Shown: positions 9,261 through 17,912, counted from the first letter of the stretch. The stretch: DNA of 37,721 bases from Pseudomonadota bacterium (GCA_020160955.1 JAIUOX010000044.1:1-37721); one strand, 5' to 3'. The notes: a model not told the origin generated them from the letters alone. Made by a program: numbers and translations.

Positions 9261-10705
9261 CGGCGCTCGCCGACCGGTTGGCGGCGATTGGGGCCGGGCC
9301 CGCCGGGCCTTCGGTGGCCGCCTACTTCGATTTCGACGGCACCCTGGTCGATGGCTACTCGGCCGCCGCCTACTACGGCGATCGCGTGCGCCACCGCCAG
9401 ATGGACCGGCGGGAGGCGACCGATGTCATGCGCCTCCTGCTGCACGGCGACATGGACGAGCCGGCCTTCGCCGCCGCGCTCGAACAGAGCCTGACGCCGT
9501 GGGCTGGCCGGCCGGAGGCGGACTTCGCCGCGCTCTGGCAACGGCTTTTCGCCGAGCGCTACGGCAACCGGCTGTTCCCGGAGGCCTGGGCGCTGGTCAA
9601 GGCGCACCAGCGCCGGGGACACACGGTGGTGATCGCGACCTCCGCAATGGCCGCGCAGGTGGCGCCCGTGGCGGCGGAGCTGGGGATCGACGCCGTGCTG
9701 TGCACGCAGGTCACGATCCGCGACGGCGAGCTGACCGGAGAGGTCGAGCGGCCGACTCTGTGGGGCAGTGGCAAGGCGGAGGCCGTGCGCGCCCATGCCC
9801 GGGCCCATGGCCTCGACCTGTCGCACGCCCATGCCTATGCCAACGGCGACGAGGACATCGACTTCCTGCGCCTCGCCGGTCACCCGGCGGCGGTCAACCC
9901 GGGACGCCGGTTGGCCGGGGTCGCGGCCGGGGAGGCGTGGCCGGTGCTGCGCTTCCCGCGCCGCAAGCCCGAGGCGCTGGCGCGGGCGCGCACCGTCGCC
10001 GCCTACGGCGCGCTGGCGGTGGCGGCGCTCGGCGGCGTCGCCTATGCCGCCGTGACCGGGCGCCGGCAGCGCGGCGCCGAGCTGGCCTGCGAGCTGGGAG
10101 CCAAGGCCATGCTGGCGATCTCGGGCATCAGGGTGGAGGTCGAGGGCGACCGGTCACTGCTGGATCGCCGGCCGTCGGTGTTCCTGTTCAATCACCAGAG
10201 CCACCTCGACGCCTACCTGCTGCTCGCGCTGCTGCGCCGCGATTTCGTGGGCGTCGCGAAGAAGGAGGCGGCGCGCATGCCGCTGCTCGGGCAACTGATG
10301 CGGGCGCGCGATTTCGTCTTCCTCGACCGCGGCAACCGGGCGGCCGCGATCGAGGCCCTGCGGCCGGCGGTCGACAGGATCGCCCGGGGACTGAGCCTCG
10401 CCATCGCGCCCGAAGGTACGCGCAGCCACACCGCCCGGCTCGGCCCGTTCAAGAAGGGCGCTTTCCACGCCGCGATCCAGTCCGGCGCGCCGATCGTGCC
10501 GGTGGTGTTCCGCGACAACTGGCACGTGATGCCGCGCGACTCGCTGGTGTTCCGTCCCGGGACCGTGCACGTCCGCGTGCTGCCGCCGATCGAAGTGCAG
10601 GCATGGCGCGTCGAGGACATCGACGCCCACATCGCCGAGGTGCGCGACCTCTACCAGCGGACCCTGGACGACTGGGACGACGGGCCCGCCGGGCGCGGAC
10701 GCTAG
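9257..10705 (+). CDS. HAD-IB phosphatase fused to PlsC-type 1-acylglycerol-3-phosphate acyltransferase
   Basis: Two-domain protein (482 aa). Residues about 15-240 form a HAD subfamily IB phosphatase: DFDGTLV with Asp25/Asp27, an IATSAM motif II-like segment, and [11 protein letters not shown] as the acidic motif. A hydrophobic segment at about residues 247-268 may anchor it. The C-terminal domain is a PlsC acyltransferase: NHQSHLD (residues 312-318, HX4D), FLDRGNR at about 355, APEGTRS with Glu386, and VPVVF. It should acylate lysophosphatidate to phosphatidate, while the HAD domain dephosphorylates an unknown lipid or metabolite. The domain order resembles the mycobacterial HAD-PlsC protein encoded beside PlsB2 (recalled, not compared). 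Its TAG overlaps the convergent stop of the next gene. Confidence 0.9.
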   Translation: MTALADRLAAIGAGPAGPSVAAYFDFDGTLVDGYSAAAYYGDRVRHRQMDRREATDVMRLLLHGDMDEPAFAAALEQSLTPWAGRPEADFAALWQRLFAERYGNRLFPEAWALVKAHQRRGHTVVIATSAMAAQVAPVAAELGIDAVLCTQVTIRDGELTGEVERPTLWGSGKAEAVRAHARAHGLDLSHAHAYANGDEDIDFLRLAGHPAAVNPGRRLAGVAAGEAWPVLRFPRRKPEALARARTVAAYGALAVAALGGVAYAAVTGRRQRGAELACELGAKAMLAISGIRVEVEGDRSLLDRRPSVFLFNHQSHLDAYLLLALLRRDFVGVAKKEAARMPLLGQLMRARDFVFLDRGNRAAAIEALRPAVDRIARGLSLAIAPEGTRSHTARLGPFKKGAFHAAIQSGAPIVPVVFRDNWHVMPRDSLVFRPGTVHVRVLPPIEVQAWRVEDIDAHIAEVRDLYQRTLDDWDDGPAGRGR

Positions 10706-11766
10706 CCGCCCAGCAGCGCCGGCGCGGCCTTCAGTTCCTGCCGTTCGACCTTCTTCACGATCTCGGTCAGCTTGGTGTGCGTCGGGGCGGGGACGCCGAT
10801 GTAGGTGCCGCGCTCGGCGACGTAGCCGTTCATGAACTCGATCTCGGTGCGCCGGCCCTTCCGGATGTCCTGGGCCATCGACGGGCGCTGGATGTCGGCG
10901 CGCGGGTTCGGGTTGGCGTTCGAGCCGGGCCGCAGCAGCGCCTCGATCTCGTCGAGCGCCGCCTTGTCGCCCTCCGAGGCCAGCGCGAGCCGCTCCGGCT
11001 CCAGCTTGCCGATCTTCTCGATGTGGTAGCCCAGCGCCTGGCCGACCCGCACCGCCTCGCCGCCCAGCTTGATCGAGAAGCGGCGGATTGCGTCGTTGCG
11101 GTCGCAGTCGCTGCCGGTCAGCCCGGTCGCGGCCGAGACGCCGTTCTTCATGCCGTTCTGGCAAAGCTTGGACCAGCGCTCGCCCCACAGGTTGGTCGTG
11201 GTCTTGGCGCTGTCGATGCGGCCCACCATCTCGCGCAGTTCCTCGACCCGCTTGGTGACGCGGCCATGGACCTCGCCGACCCGGAACACGGTGTGCTTGT
11301 CGCCTCCCTTGGCAACGGTGCGGCGGATGCGAGCGGCCTCGTACATGTCGACCGAGATCAGCGACGCCACCATGCCGACCGTCCTGCCCCAGCCGACGAC
11401 GCCCGCGATGCGCTCCTCGTTGAGGCAGTTCTGAAGCGACACGACGTAGCCGTCGGGCGCGAGGTACTGGCGGATCAGCGCGGTCGCCCACTCGGTGTCG
11501 TAGGACTTCATGGCGACGAAGGCGATGTCGACCGGCTTCTGGCGCGCGAGGTCCTGCATCTCCGTCAGGTGCATGGTCTTCGCATTGCGCACCGTGATCT
11601 TCTCTTCCGGCGTGACGCCGTCGAGTTCCAGCCCGCGGCTGCGGATCGCCTCGATGTTCTCCGGCCAGAAGTCGATCAGCGTGACGTCCTCGCCCGTGTG
11701 CGCCAGCCAGCCGCCGACATAGCCGCCCAGCGCGCCGGTCCCGACCACTGCGATCCGCTTACCCAT
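10702..11766 (-). CDS. Ketopantoate reductase family (2-dehydropantoate 2-reductase-like) NAD(P)-dependent oxidoreductase
   Basis: 354-residue ApbA/PanE-family protein that would reduce a 2-oxo acid to a 2-hydroxy acid with NADPH. The N-terminal Rossmann motif is VVGTGALGGYVGGWLA (GxGxxG from about residue 9). The catalytic lysine segment is WSKLCQNGMKNGVSAATG, matching the family's K-x-x-N-x-x-x-N pattern, and RTEIEFMNGYVAERG is the C-terminal substrate-binding block. It is about 50 residues longer than E. coli PanE. AAGGGAGAG precedes the ATG. As the last gene of a catabolic-looking operon it may act on a pathway intermediate rather than in pantothenate synthesis. The stop overlaps that of the convergent PlsC gene. 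Confidence 0.88.
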   Translation of the reverse strand: MGKRIAVVGTGALGGYVGGWLAHTGEDVTLIDFWPENIEAIRSRGLELDGVTPEEKITVRNAKTMHLTEMQDLARQKPVDIAFVAMKSYDTEWATALIRQYLAPDGYVVSLQNCLNEERIAGVVGWGRTVGMVASLISVDMYEAARIRRTVAKGGDKHTVFRVGEVHGRVTKRVEELREMVGRIDSAKTTTNLWGERWSKLCQNGMKNGVSAATGLTGSDCDRNDAIRRFSIKLGGEAVRVGQALGYHIEKIGKLEPERLALASEGDKAALDEIEALLRPGSNANPNPRADIQRPSMAQDIRKGRRTEIEFMNGYVAERGTYIGVPAPTHTKLTEIVKKVERQELKAAPALLGG

Positions 11767-11796
11767 TCGTCTCTCCCTTGAAATCCATGGCCCTGC

Positions 11797-13680
11797 TCAG
11801 GGCGCGACCCGTGGTTCGTTGCGGGCCCGTTCGATGAAGCGCGCGGCGTCCTCGGCCAGCAGCAGCCGGTCGGCGACCAGCTGCTTCACGACCGCCTCGA
11901 CCTTCGCGACGTAGTCGGCGCCGCTGCGGTAGCGCTCGGCGACCGACGGGCGGGGGTCGCCCGCGGCGTCGCGCGCCGCCTTGTCGGTGGCGAACGGCAG
12001 GCAGCTGCCGTCGCGGTCGGCGATCTCGCCCGCCGGGTACGGCGGCTTGTACTCGTTCCAGCCGGTGTAGGTGGCGAGCGGCACGGCGATGTCGGGCAGG
12101 CGGATGCCCGCCACCTCGTTGCCGTCGCCGTCGACCTTGCAGACCAGGGTGCGGTAGGCCTTCTCGGCCGGAACCGGGTGGACCCAGTCGCCGGGCGGGG
12201 CGACGCGGTTGGTGCGCGTCACCACGGCGGCGCCCGGCACGGCGGGGAAGCCGGTGCTGTCCGGCGCGACCAGCGTGCCGTCCGCCAGGGTCGGCACGCG
12301 GCTGGGCGGCGGCGCGGTGCCCGATACCACCCAGGCGTCGAGCGCGACCAGCAGGGCGCGCACGGCGGGCATCGGGCTGTGCGGGTTGCGCGGGTTGACG
12401 TTGGGGCCGGGGTCGGTGGTGGCCCCGGCGCGGCCGCCATGCTGCGTGCCGGCGATCATGTAGACGCGGCACGTGCCGGGCAGGGCGAGGTCACGGCTGC
12501 CCAGCGGGTCGGTGTGCAGCAGCGAGGCGCCCTTCTGCCAGTACTCGGTCGAGGTGTTGGTCTCGATCAGCATCGGGTCGGAGCCGTCGCCGCGCAGCAG
12601 GCTGCCGGACTGCCCGGTCAGCGGGTCGGTCACCGACGCGGTCGAGAACGGGAACCAGTTCTCCGGGAAGTCATGGTCCTCGTGCTGGGTGCCGGTGCGG
12701 GCCGGCTGGGCGAACGGCGTGTTGAAGAAGATCCGGCCGATGCCGGCGATGTGGGAATAGATGCCGTCGAACACCCGGCGGCCCTGTTCGTCGCGGTTGA
12801 AGCCGTCCGACAGGTGGTGGCGCAGGTAGCGCCCGGCCTGGCTGAAGCCGATGGCGAGCGCGTGGCTCACCTTGCCGCCGGTCGCGGCCAACGCCGCCGG
12901 GTCGTGGCGCAGGTAGCTCACGAGGTCGCGGGTTGCCGCGAAGCCCAGTGCCTGGACCTTCGGGTTCTTCGCCTCGTAGTGGATCTCGTACAGCCAGCCC
13001 GGCCGCGGCTTGTTGCCCTCGCGCAGGCGCACGGTGCGGGCGTCGGCGAACGACCACTGGTTCAGCGGCAGCTCGCGCGGCTCGTCGTCGGCCCGCTCGC
13101 GCAGCGTCAGCCGCGCGCGGGTCTGCTCCAGCGTGTTGGCCTCGTAGCTGAGCTTGAAGACCTCGAGCGCGCCGCCGCGCGTGCCCGAGCAGAATTCCTC
13201 GCGGATCTCGCGGACGATCGGCTGGCCGCCGTCGGTCGCCACCGGCGCGGTAAGGCCCAGCCCCATGTTGGCGCGCGGCGCGTCGGGGTCCCAGCCGGAC
13301 CACACGATCGTGTAGCCCTGGCGCATCGGGAAGCCGTTGCCGACATCGGCCAGGGTCTTCGGGTCGTTGATGCCCTGCGGGCCGTCGGCGATGTTGCCGA
13401 ACAGCATCTTGCGGCCGCGGTTGTTGACCTCGTAGAGGATGCGGCCGTTGCCGCGCGCGGGATCGCGCGGGCGCAGGATGAAGACGTCGGTCTCGTACTC
13501 GACGCGGCCCCGCGCGTTCAGCGGCGCCTTGTCGATCAAGGCGATCCCGGCGTTGCCGGGATGCGCAGGGTCGACCTCGCCGCGGGCGCGGCCGATCACC
13601 CGCTCGTAGGCGCCGGTGGCGCCGAACTCCGCGCCGTCGGCCAGCGGCTCGACCCGCTCGATGTCGAGGGACAGCAGCAC
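11797..13680 (-). CDS. Large alpha/beta-hydrolase domain protein (Abhydrolase_10-like)
   Basis: 627 residues starting with GTG at 13680, directly after the stop of the VOC gene with no spacer. The nucleophile elbow is GFSQAGRY, with Ser280 predicted as catalytic. The N-terminal third is a beta-rich region containing ETDVFILRP and YEVNNRGRK, and the C-terminal part contains a histidine-bearing segment, IAGTQHGG, that could supply the catalytic His. The pattern matches a family of uncharacterised hydrolases annotated only as alpha/beta hydrolase domain proteins. No convincing signal peptide is visible. Operon position suggests hydrolysis of an ester, lactone or C-C bond in the same pathway as the neighbouring hydroxylase and VOC protein. 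The substrate is unknown. Confidence 0.82.
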   Translation of the reverse strand: MLLSLDIERVEPLADGAEFGATGAYERVIGRARGEVDPAHPGNAGIALIDKAPLNARGRVEYETDVFILRPRDPARGNGRILYEVNNRGRKMLFGNIADGPQGINDPKTLADVGNGFPMRQGYTIVWSGWDPDAPRANMGLGLTAPVATDGGQPIVREIREEFCSGTRGGALEVFKLSYEANTLEQTRARLTLRERADDEPRELPLNQWSFADARTVRLREGNKPRPGWLYEIHYEAKNPKVQALGFAATRDLVSYLRHDPAALAATGGKVSHALAIGFSQAGRYLRHHLSDGFNRDEQGRRVFDGIYSHIAGIGRIFFNTPFAQPARTGTQHEDHDFPENWFPFSTASVTDPLTGQSGSLLRGDGSDPMLIETNTSTEYWQKGASLLHTDPLGSRDLALPGTCRVYMIAGTQHGGRAGATTDPGPNVNPRNPHSPMPAVRALLVALDAWVVSGTAPPPSRVPTLADGTLVAPDSTGFPAVPGAAVVTRTNRVAPPGDWVHPVPAEKAYRTLVCKVDGDGNEVAGIRLPDIAVPLATYTGWNEYKPPYPAGEIADRDGSCLPFATDKAARDAAGDPRPSVAERYRSGADYVAKVEAVVKQLVADRLLLAEDAARFIERARNEPRVAP

Positions 13681-14109
13681 CTAGGCCGCCGCCCCGGCCT
13701 TCTTGACCTCGTCGGGGTCGAAGTTCAGCTCCACGCCGACGCCGTCGGGATCGTAGAGGAAGATCTGGCCGGCGCCGGTGCGCGGCACGACCTGCTCGCG
13801 GTACGTCACGTTGTGCTGCTTCAGCCGCGCCCGCACGCCGGCGAGGTCGGTGGCGGCGAAGGCGATGTGGTCGAAGCGGCCGGTGTCGTCGAACTTCTTC
13901 TCGGTGCCGCGCACGACGATACCCTCGCGTGGCTTGCGCTCGCCCAGCAGGTGCACGGTGGCGACGCCGCCCGAGTACAGCCAGTAGCCCGGGAAGCCCA
14001 GCGGCGGCCGGTCGCCGTCCTCGAGGCCGAGCACGTCGCAGTAGAAGGCCTTGGTGCGCTCCAGGTCGGAGGGCTCGATGGTGAAGTGTTGCAGCACGCC
14101 CAGCGGCAT
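13681..14109 (-). CDS. Single-domain VOC family protein (glyoxalase / extradiol dioxygenase superfamily)
   Basis: 142-residue vicinal-oxygen-chelate protein with two beta-alpha-beta-beta-beta modules. Likely metal ligands are His8 (LQHFTIEP), His81 (FDHIAF) and Glu127 (GVGVELNF), the pattern of type I extradiol dioxygenases; His53 may also be near the site. Ring-cleaving dioxygenases usually have a doubled, roughly 300-residue form, so this could be a small one-domain enzyme, an isomerase/lyase or a binding protein. The start is supported by AGGAGA six bases upstream. It lies between a flavin-type hydroxylase and an alpha/beta hydrolase, the order expected for hydroxylation, cleavage and hydrolysis of a ring, though this is inference. 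Confidence 0.87.
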   Translation of the reverse strand: MPLGVLQHFTIEPSDLERTKAFYCDVLGLEDGDRPPLGFPGYWLYSGGVATVHLLGERKPREGIVVRGTEKKFDDTGRFDHIAFAATDLAGVRARLKQHNVTYREQVVPRTGAGQIFLYDPDGVGVELNFDPDEVKKAGAAA

Positions 14110-14125
14110 CGTCGGTCTCCTGTTC

Positions 14126-15325
14126 TCAGACGAAGGTGAGGTCGGCGTCGGCGCCCATCATCCAGGCACCCACGGTCTCGAAGTGCGACAGCCGGCCCTG
14201 CAACTGCTGGGTCACGGTGTGGATGTCGCGGAAACGCCGCTCCAGCGGGTGATCCTCGAAGATCGCCGTCGCGCCGGCCGCGTTGTAGGCGAAGTCGACC
14301 GCCTCGCGGGCCTTGTGGATGGCGTTGGTCGAGGCCATGCGCAGCACGATGCGCTGGTCCATGGTGAGCTTGTTGCCGGCCGACACGAACGTCCAGATCT
14401 CGGCCACCGACTGCAGCAGGTAGGCGCGGGCGGCTCGGATGCCGACCTCGGCCTGCGCCAGCTGGGTCTGGACCACGGCGTTGTCGCGGATCGGGCTCTT
14501 CTTGCCGCGCGGCACCTTGGTGCGGGCGACGTCGACGAAGCTGTCGAGGCTGGCGCGGGCGATGCCCAGCGCCACGCCGGAGAAGCCCAACTCGTAGCAG
14601 GTCATCGCCGACATGCGGTAGAGCGGCCCCGGCTCGCGGCACTCCTTCTCGAAGTCGCGGGTCATCGAGTGGCCGGCCGGCACGAAGTGGTCGGTGAGGG
14701 CGAACTGGTCGCTGGCCGTGCCGCGCAGGCCGACCACGTTCCAGATGTCGGTCCAGGCGACGTCGGTGGTGCGCACCAGCATGGTGCGTTCGACCGGGCG
14801 TCCGTCGGCGTCCAGCCTTGGCGAGCCGTCGGCCTTGTAGATTGGGCAATGGGCGCCCAGCCAGGTCGCGTGGCGGCCGCCCGAGGCGAACGACCACACG
14901 CCGGTGACGCGGTAGCCGCCCTCGCACTCGACGGCGCGGACGCGCGGCCCGGGACCCCAGGCCAGCACGGCGCGCGGATCGTCGCCGAAGATCTCCTGGG
15001 CCACCGGCAGGGCGAGGTAGGCGGCCGACATCGAGCAGCCGCCGGCCTGGCCCAGGCACCACGCGGTCGAGGCGTCGCCGCGGGCGATCGTCTCGATCAC
15101 GTGGAAGAAGGTCACGGGATCGGTCTCGATCCCGTTCGACGAGCGCGGCAGCAACAGGCGGAACAGCCGCGCCTCGTGGAGCTTGTCGAGAAGCGCCGGC
15201 GGCAGCCGGCGCGTCTCCTCGATCTCGTTCGAAGCGGCCTCGACCAGCGGCCGCAACGCCTCGGCACGCGAGACGATGGCGGTGTCGCCGGCCAGGTCGG
15301 CGGGGGACGGTATGAGCGTGTCCAC
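14126..15325 (-). CDS. Acyl-CoA dehydrogenase-fold flavin-dependent hydroxylase (HsaA / pigment hydroxylase type)
   Basis: 399 residues, starting with GTG at 15325 preceded by GAAGAGG. The N-terminal helical domain contains LPPALLDKLHEARLFRLLLP, the middle beta domain YRVTGVWSFASGGRHATW, and the C-terminal four-helix domain ends with a conserved RRFRDIHTVTQQ segment. This is the layout of group D two-component monooxygenases such as HsaA and related hydroxylases (Acyl-CoA_dh_2), which use reduced flavin supplied by a separate reductase to hydroxylate aromatic or polycyclic substrates. No flavin reductase gene is seen in the operon. Upstream, 26 bases separate it from the MFS gene. A true acyl-CoA dehydrogenase is less likely given the SFASGG and RDIHT features. 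Confidence 0.85.
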   Translation of the reverse strand: MDTLIPSPADLAGDTAIVSRAEALRPLVEAASNEIEETRRLPPALLDKLHEARLFRLLLPRSSNGIETDPVTFFHVIETIARGDASTAWCLGQAGGCSMSAAYLALPVAQEIFGDDPRAVLAWGPGPRVRAVECEGGYRVTGVWSFASGGRHATWLGAHCPIYKADGSPRLDADGRPVERTMLVRTTDVAWTDIWNVVGLRGTASDQFALTDHFVPAGHSMTRDFEKECREPGPLYRMSAMTCYELGFSGVALGIARASLDSFVDVARTKVPRGKKSPIRDNAVVQTQLAQAEVGIRAARAYLLQSVAEIWTFVSAGNKLTMDQRIVLRMASTNAIHKAREAVDFAYNAAGATAIFEDHPLERRFRDIHTVTQQLQGRLSHFETVGAWMMGADADLTFV

Positions 15326-15351
15326 GTCGTGCCTCTTCGAACGGTGAAGCC

Positions 15352-16722
15352 TCAGGCCGTCGCCAACTCGCGGTCGATCTGCTCGATCGACTTGCCGCGG
15401 GTCTCGATGCCCAGGAAATAATAGACCACCCCGGCCAGCGCGAACCAGCCGCCAAGGTAGACGAAGGCCATCGGGATGGCGTCCATCGGTACGTCCGGCT
15501 TCACGAAGTTGCTGGAGCCGACGATCATCGCCAGGCCGAGCGGCCCGATGATCTTGCCGATGCCGCCGAACCCGTAGGCCGAGCCCATGCCCGAAGTGCG
15601 CAGGTGCGACGGCCAGACCTCGGCGGCGTAGGGGCCGACGATGGCGAAGCCGCCGTCGGCGAAGAACATCGCCACGGTCAGGATCAGCCAGAAGGCCGAC
15701 ATGCCGAACATCATCGTGTTGTAGTTGTAGCCGGCCAGGATGATGAAGAAGGCCGCGCCGAAGCCGAGCAGCCCACCGCAGTTGCGGCGCCCGATCTTCT
15801 CCGACAGGTACGAGAAGGTGAGGCGGCCGAGGAAGCCGCTGACCGTCAGCAGGATGAACATCTTGCTGGCTTCCTGCGGCGTCACCTTGAGGATCAGCAC
15901 GAACAGGGTCGGCGCCCACAGCGAGATGCCGTACACGCCGGTCTGCGCGCCGGCATTGCCGATCCACGAGACCAGCATGCTGCGCGGGTACTTGAACAGG
16001 TCGAACCAGTTGCTCCTGACCGGCTCGCCCAGCGTCGCCGCCGTCGGCATCGGCAGGGTGTTCGGATCGACCTGCATCGCCCAGGCCAGCGAGCGGCGGG
16101 CCTCCTCGTAGCGGCCCTGGCGGACCAGCCAGCGCGGCGATTCGGGCACCCACAGGCGAACCAGCAGGACGACCAGGGCCGGCGCGAGGCCGATCAGGAA
16201 CAGCGTGCGCCACTCGGTCGGTCCCATGAAGGCGCCGAGCACGCCGCCCATGCCGACGCCCAGCGGGATCACGCAGGTGACGAGGCCGCCGACCCAGCCG
16301 CGCTTGTGGCTGGGCATGAACTCCTGGACCAGCGGGAGGTCGACGCAGTACAGGCCGCCGACGCCGAAGCCGACGAAGAAGCGCATCACGGTCAGGAAGA
16401 TCCAGCCGTTGTCGGGCGTGAAGTACAGGAGACCGGTGGCGATCGAGAAGTTCAGCACCGTGCCGATGAACACCGGCCGGCGACCGATCCGGTCGGCGAT
16501 CGCGCCCCAGATGTAGGCGCCGAGCAGGGCGCCGATGCCGGACGACAGGAACACGATCGCGAACTGGTTGAAGGTCAGCTTCCAAGGGCCGATCAGGAAG
16601 GCCAGCACGAAGCCGATGAGGAAGTAGTCGAAGAACTCCAACGCGTCACCGATCACCGCCGCGGCGATGATCTTCTTCTGGTTACCGGTCAGGTTGGTCT
16701 GCCGGTCGAGTATCTCGAACAT
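15352..16722 (-). CDS. MFS transporter, metabolite:H+ symporter type
   Basis: Twelve-helix inner-membrane transporter of 456 residues; first gene of the minus-strand operon. The chosen start (MFEILDRQ) has GGGGAAA just upstream; an earlier in-frame ATG at 16776 would add 18 residues with no membrane character. The TM2-TM3 loop shows the MFS signature GAIADRIGRRP at about residues 70-80, and a second copy is FSYLSEKIGRR after TM8. The N-terminal DALEFFDYFLIGFVLAF and the C-terminal IETRGKSIEQID place it near the sugar-porter and aromatic/organic-acid symporters. It probably imports the substrate degraded by the downstream enzymes. Confidence 0.9.
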   Translation of the reverse strand: MFEILDRQTNLTGNQKKIIAAAVIGDALEFFDYFLIGFVLAFLIGPWKLTFNQFAIVFLSSGIGALLGAYIWGAIADRIGRRPVFIGTVLNFSIATGLLYFTPDNGWIFLTVMRFFVGFGVGGLYCVDLPLVQEFMPSHKRGWVGGLVTCVIPLGVGMGGVLGAFMGPTEWRTLFLIGLAPALVVLLVRLWVPESPRWLVRQGRYEEARRSLAWAMQVDPNTLPMPTAATLGEPVRSNWFDLFKYPRSMLVSWIGNAGAQTGVYGISLWAPTLFVLILKVTPQEASKMFILLTVSGFLGRLTFSYLSEKIGRRNCGGLLGFGAAFFIILAGYNYNTMMFGMSAFWLILTVAMFFADGGFAIVGPYAAEVWPSHLRTSGMGSAYGFGGIGKIIGPLGLAMIVGSSNFVKPDVPMDAIPMAFVYLGGWFALAGVVYYFLGIETRGKSIEQIDRELATA

Positions 16723-16919
16723 GGCGTTTCCCCGTGGTGCGCTTGTTTGTTTTGGGACTGGCCCCAGCGCACGCACAGGCCGTCCCTGATTGAAACGCTA
16801 CGCCCGCCCCCTGCACCGCGCAAAGATTCGCAGCCTCGGGTTTGCGGATCGGAATGCGATCCTGCATTGCTGCGATGCCTTTGCTACCTTCGGCGCTGCA
16901 ACATGGATCGAGGGCAACG
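16723..16919. promoter_or_regulatory. Divergent intergenic region with a 6-5-6 inverted repeat
   Basis: This 197-base spacer separates the starts of the MFS operon (minus) and the oxaloacetate decarboxylase-like gene (plus), so it must carry both promoters unless transcription enters from outside. A perfect dyad, GGATCG-5 bases-CGATCC, lies at 16846-16862, 58-74 bases ahead of the plus-strand start; it is a reasonable operator candidate. A T-rich segment occurs at 16743-16755. I could not assign convincing -35/-10 boxes. Confidence 0.45.
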
Positions 16920-17777
16920 ATGAACTGGACCGACCGCCGCCAACGCTTCCGCGCCCTTCTGGCCGGCAACCGCTGCGTCCACCCCGGCTCGGTGTTCGAC
17001 CCGATCTCGGCCCGGATCGCCGAGGATCTCGGCTTCGAGGTCGGCATGTTCGCCGGCTCGACGGCGTCGCTGACGGTGCTGGGAGCCCCCGACCTGATCG
17101 TTCTCACACTGAGTGAATTTGCCGGGCAGGCCTATCGCATCGGCCGCGCCGGCAACCTGTCGCTGATGGTCGACGCCGACCACGGCTACGGCAATGCCCT
17201 GAACGTGAAGCGCACGGTCGAGGAACTCGAGACCGCGGGCGTCGCGGGGCTCAGCCTCGAGGACACCGACCTGCCGACGCCGTTCGGTACGACCGCGCCG
17301 CGCCTGGTCCCGATCGCCGAGGGCGTCGGCAAGATGAAGGCGGCGCTGTCGGGCCGCCAGGACCCGCTGCTGTGCATCGCCGGTCGTACCAGCGCGGTGC
17401 AGATCAGCGGGCTCGAGGACGCGATCGCCCGCGGCAAGGCCTACGAGGCGGCGGGCGTCGATGCGCTGTTCTTCGTCGGCGTGCGCACCCGCGCCGAGCT
17501 CGACGCGATCTCGGCCGCGACCACGCTGCCGATCATCCTCGGCGGCGTCGCCGGCGATCTCACCGATCTTGCCTACCTGTCGGCGCGGCGGGTGCGCATC
17601 GCCCTGCAGGGCCACCAGCCGTTCGCCGCCGCGGTCAAGGCGATCCACGACACGCTGCGCGCGCTGCGCGACGGCACGCCGCCGGGCAAGCTCACCGGCA
17701 TCGCCGACGCCGACCTGATGAAGCGAGTGACGCGCGATGCCGACTACGGGCGGTGGACGAAGGAGTTCCTGGGGTGA
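16920..17777 (+). CDS. Isocitrate lyase/PEP mutase superfamily, oxaloacetate decarboxylase (PA4872-type)
   Basis: 285-residue cytoplasmic enzyme; the ATG at 16920 follows GAGGG. It belongs to the PEP mutase/isocitrate lyase barrel family. The metal/substrate segment is DADHGYGNALNV (Asp85, Asp87), followed by SLEDTDLP (Glu114, Asp115) and later QGHQPFAAAVKAI. These match the pattern of the Pseudomonas PA4872 oxaloacetate decarboxylase subgroup (EC 4.1.1.112), in which GHQPF supplies a characteristic active-site histidine; the Cys of KKCGH-type lyases is absent. Expected reaction: oxaloacetate to pyruvate and CO2. It is divergent from the catabolic operon and could channel its end products. 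Another short 2-oxo acid lyase activity remains possible. Confidence 0.87.
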   Translation: MNWTDRRQRFRALLAGNRCVHPGSVFDPISARIAEDLGFEVGMFAGSTASLTVLGAPDLIVLTLSEFAGQAYRIGRAGNLSLMVDADHGYGNALNVKRTVEELETAGVAGLSLEDTDLPTPFGTTAPRLVPIAEGVGKMKAALSGRQDPLLCIAGRTSAVQISGLEDAIARGKAYEAAGVDALFFVGVRTRAELDAISAATTLPIILGGVAGDLTDLAYLSARRVRIALQGHQPFAAAVKAIHDTLRALRDGTPPGKLTGIADADLMKRVTRDADYGRWTKEFLG

Positions 17778-17800
17778 GTTTCCTCCCTGCGCGTGAGCGC

Positions 17801-17892
17801 GGGGAGGTGTCCGCGCCAGCGGACGGAGGGGTCATGGGCATCGCGACGGAAGCCCATGACCCCTCCGCCGCCGAAGACGGCGGCACCTCCCC
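17801..17892. repeat. Compound intergenic palindrome between convergent genes
   Basis: The 135-base gap between two convergent genes is almost wholly self-complementary. Arms 17824-17839 and 17852-17867 form a perfect 16-bp stem with a 12-base loop, and GGGGAGGTG (17801-17809) pairs with CACCTCCCC (17884-17892). Smaller hairpins sit in between and outside (for example CCTCC/GGAGG around 17782-17806 and 17886-17911). It can terminate transcription from both sides. The modular GC-rich form resembles dispersed intergenic repeat elements of alphaproteobacteria, but copy number cannot be tested here. Confidence 0.7.
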
Positions 17893-17912
17893 CTGCTGTC
17901 GCACGGGGAGGA

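Noticed and set aside
14126..16585. Apparent 819-residue minus-strand fusion ahead of the flavin hydroxylase
   Set aside because: The first half is an out-of-frame reading of the MFS gene. The hydroxylase begins with GTG at 15325 behind GAAGAGG and has the normal 399 residues.
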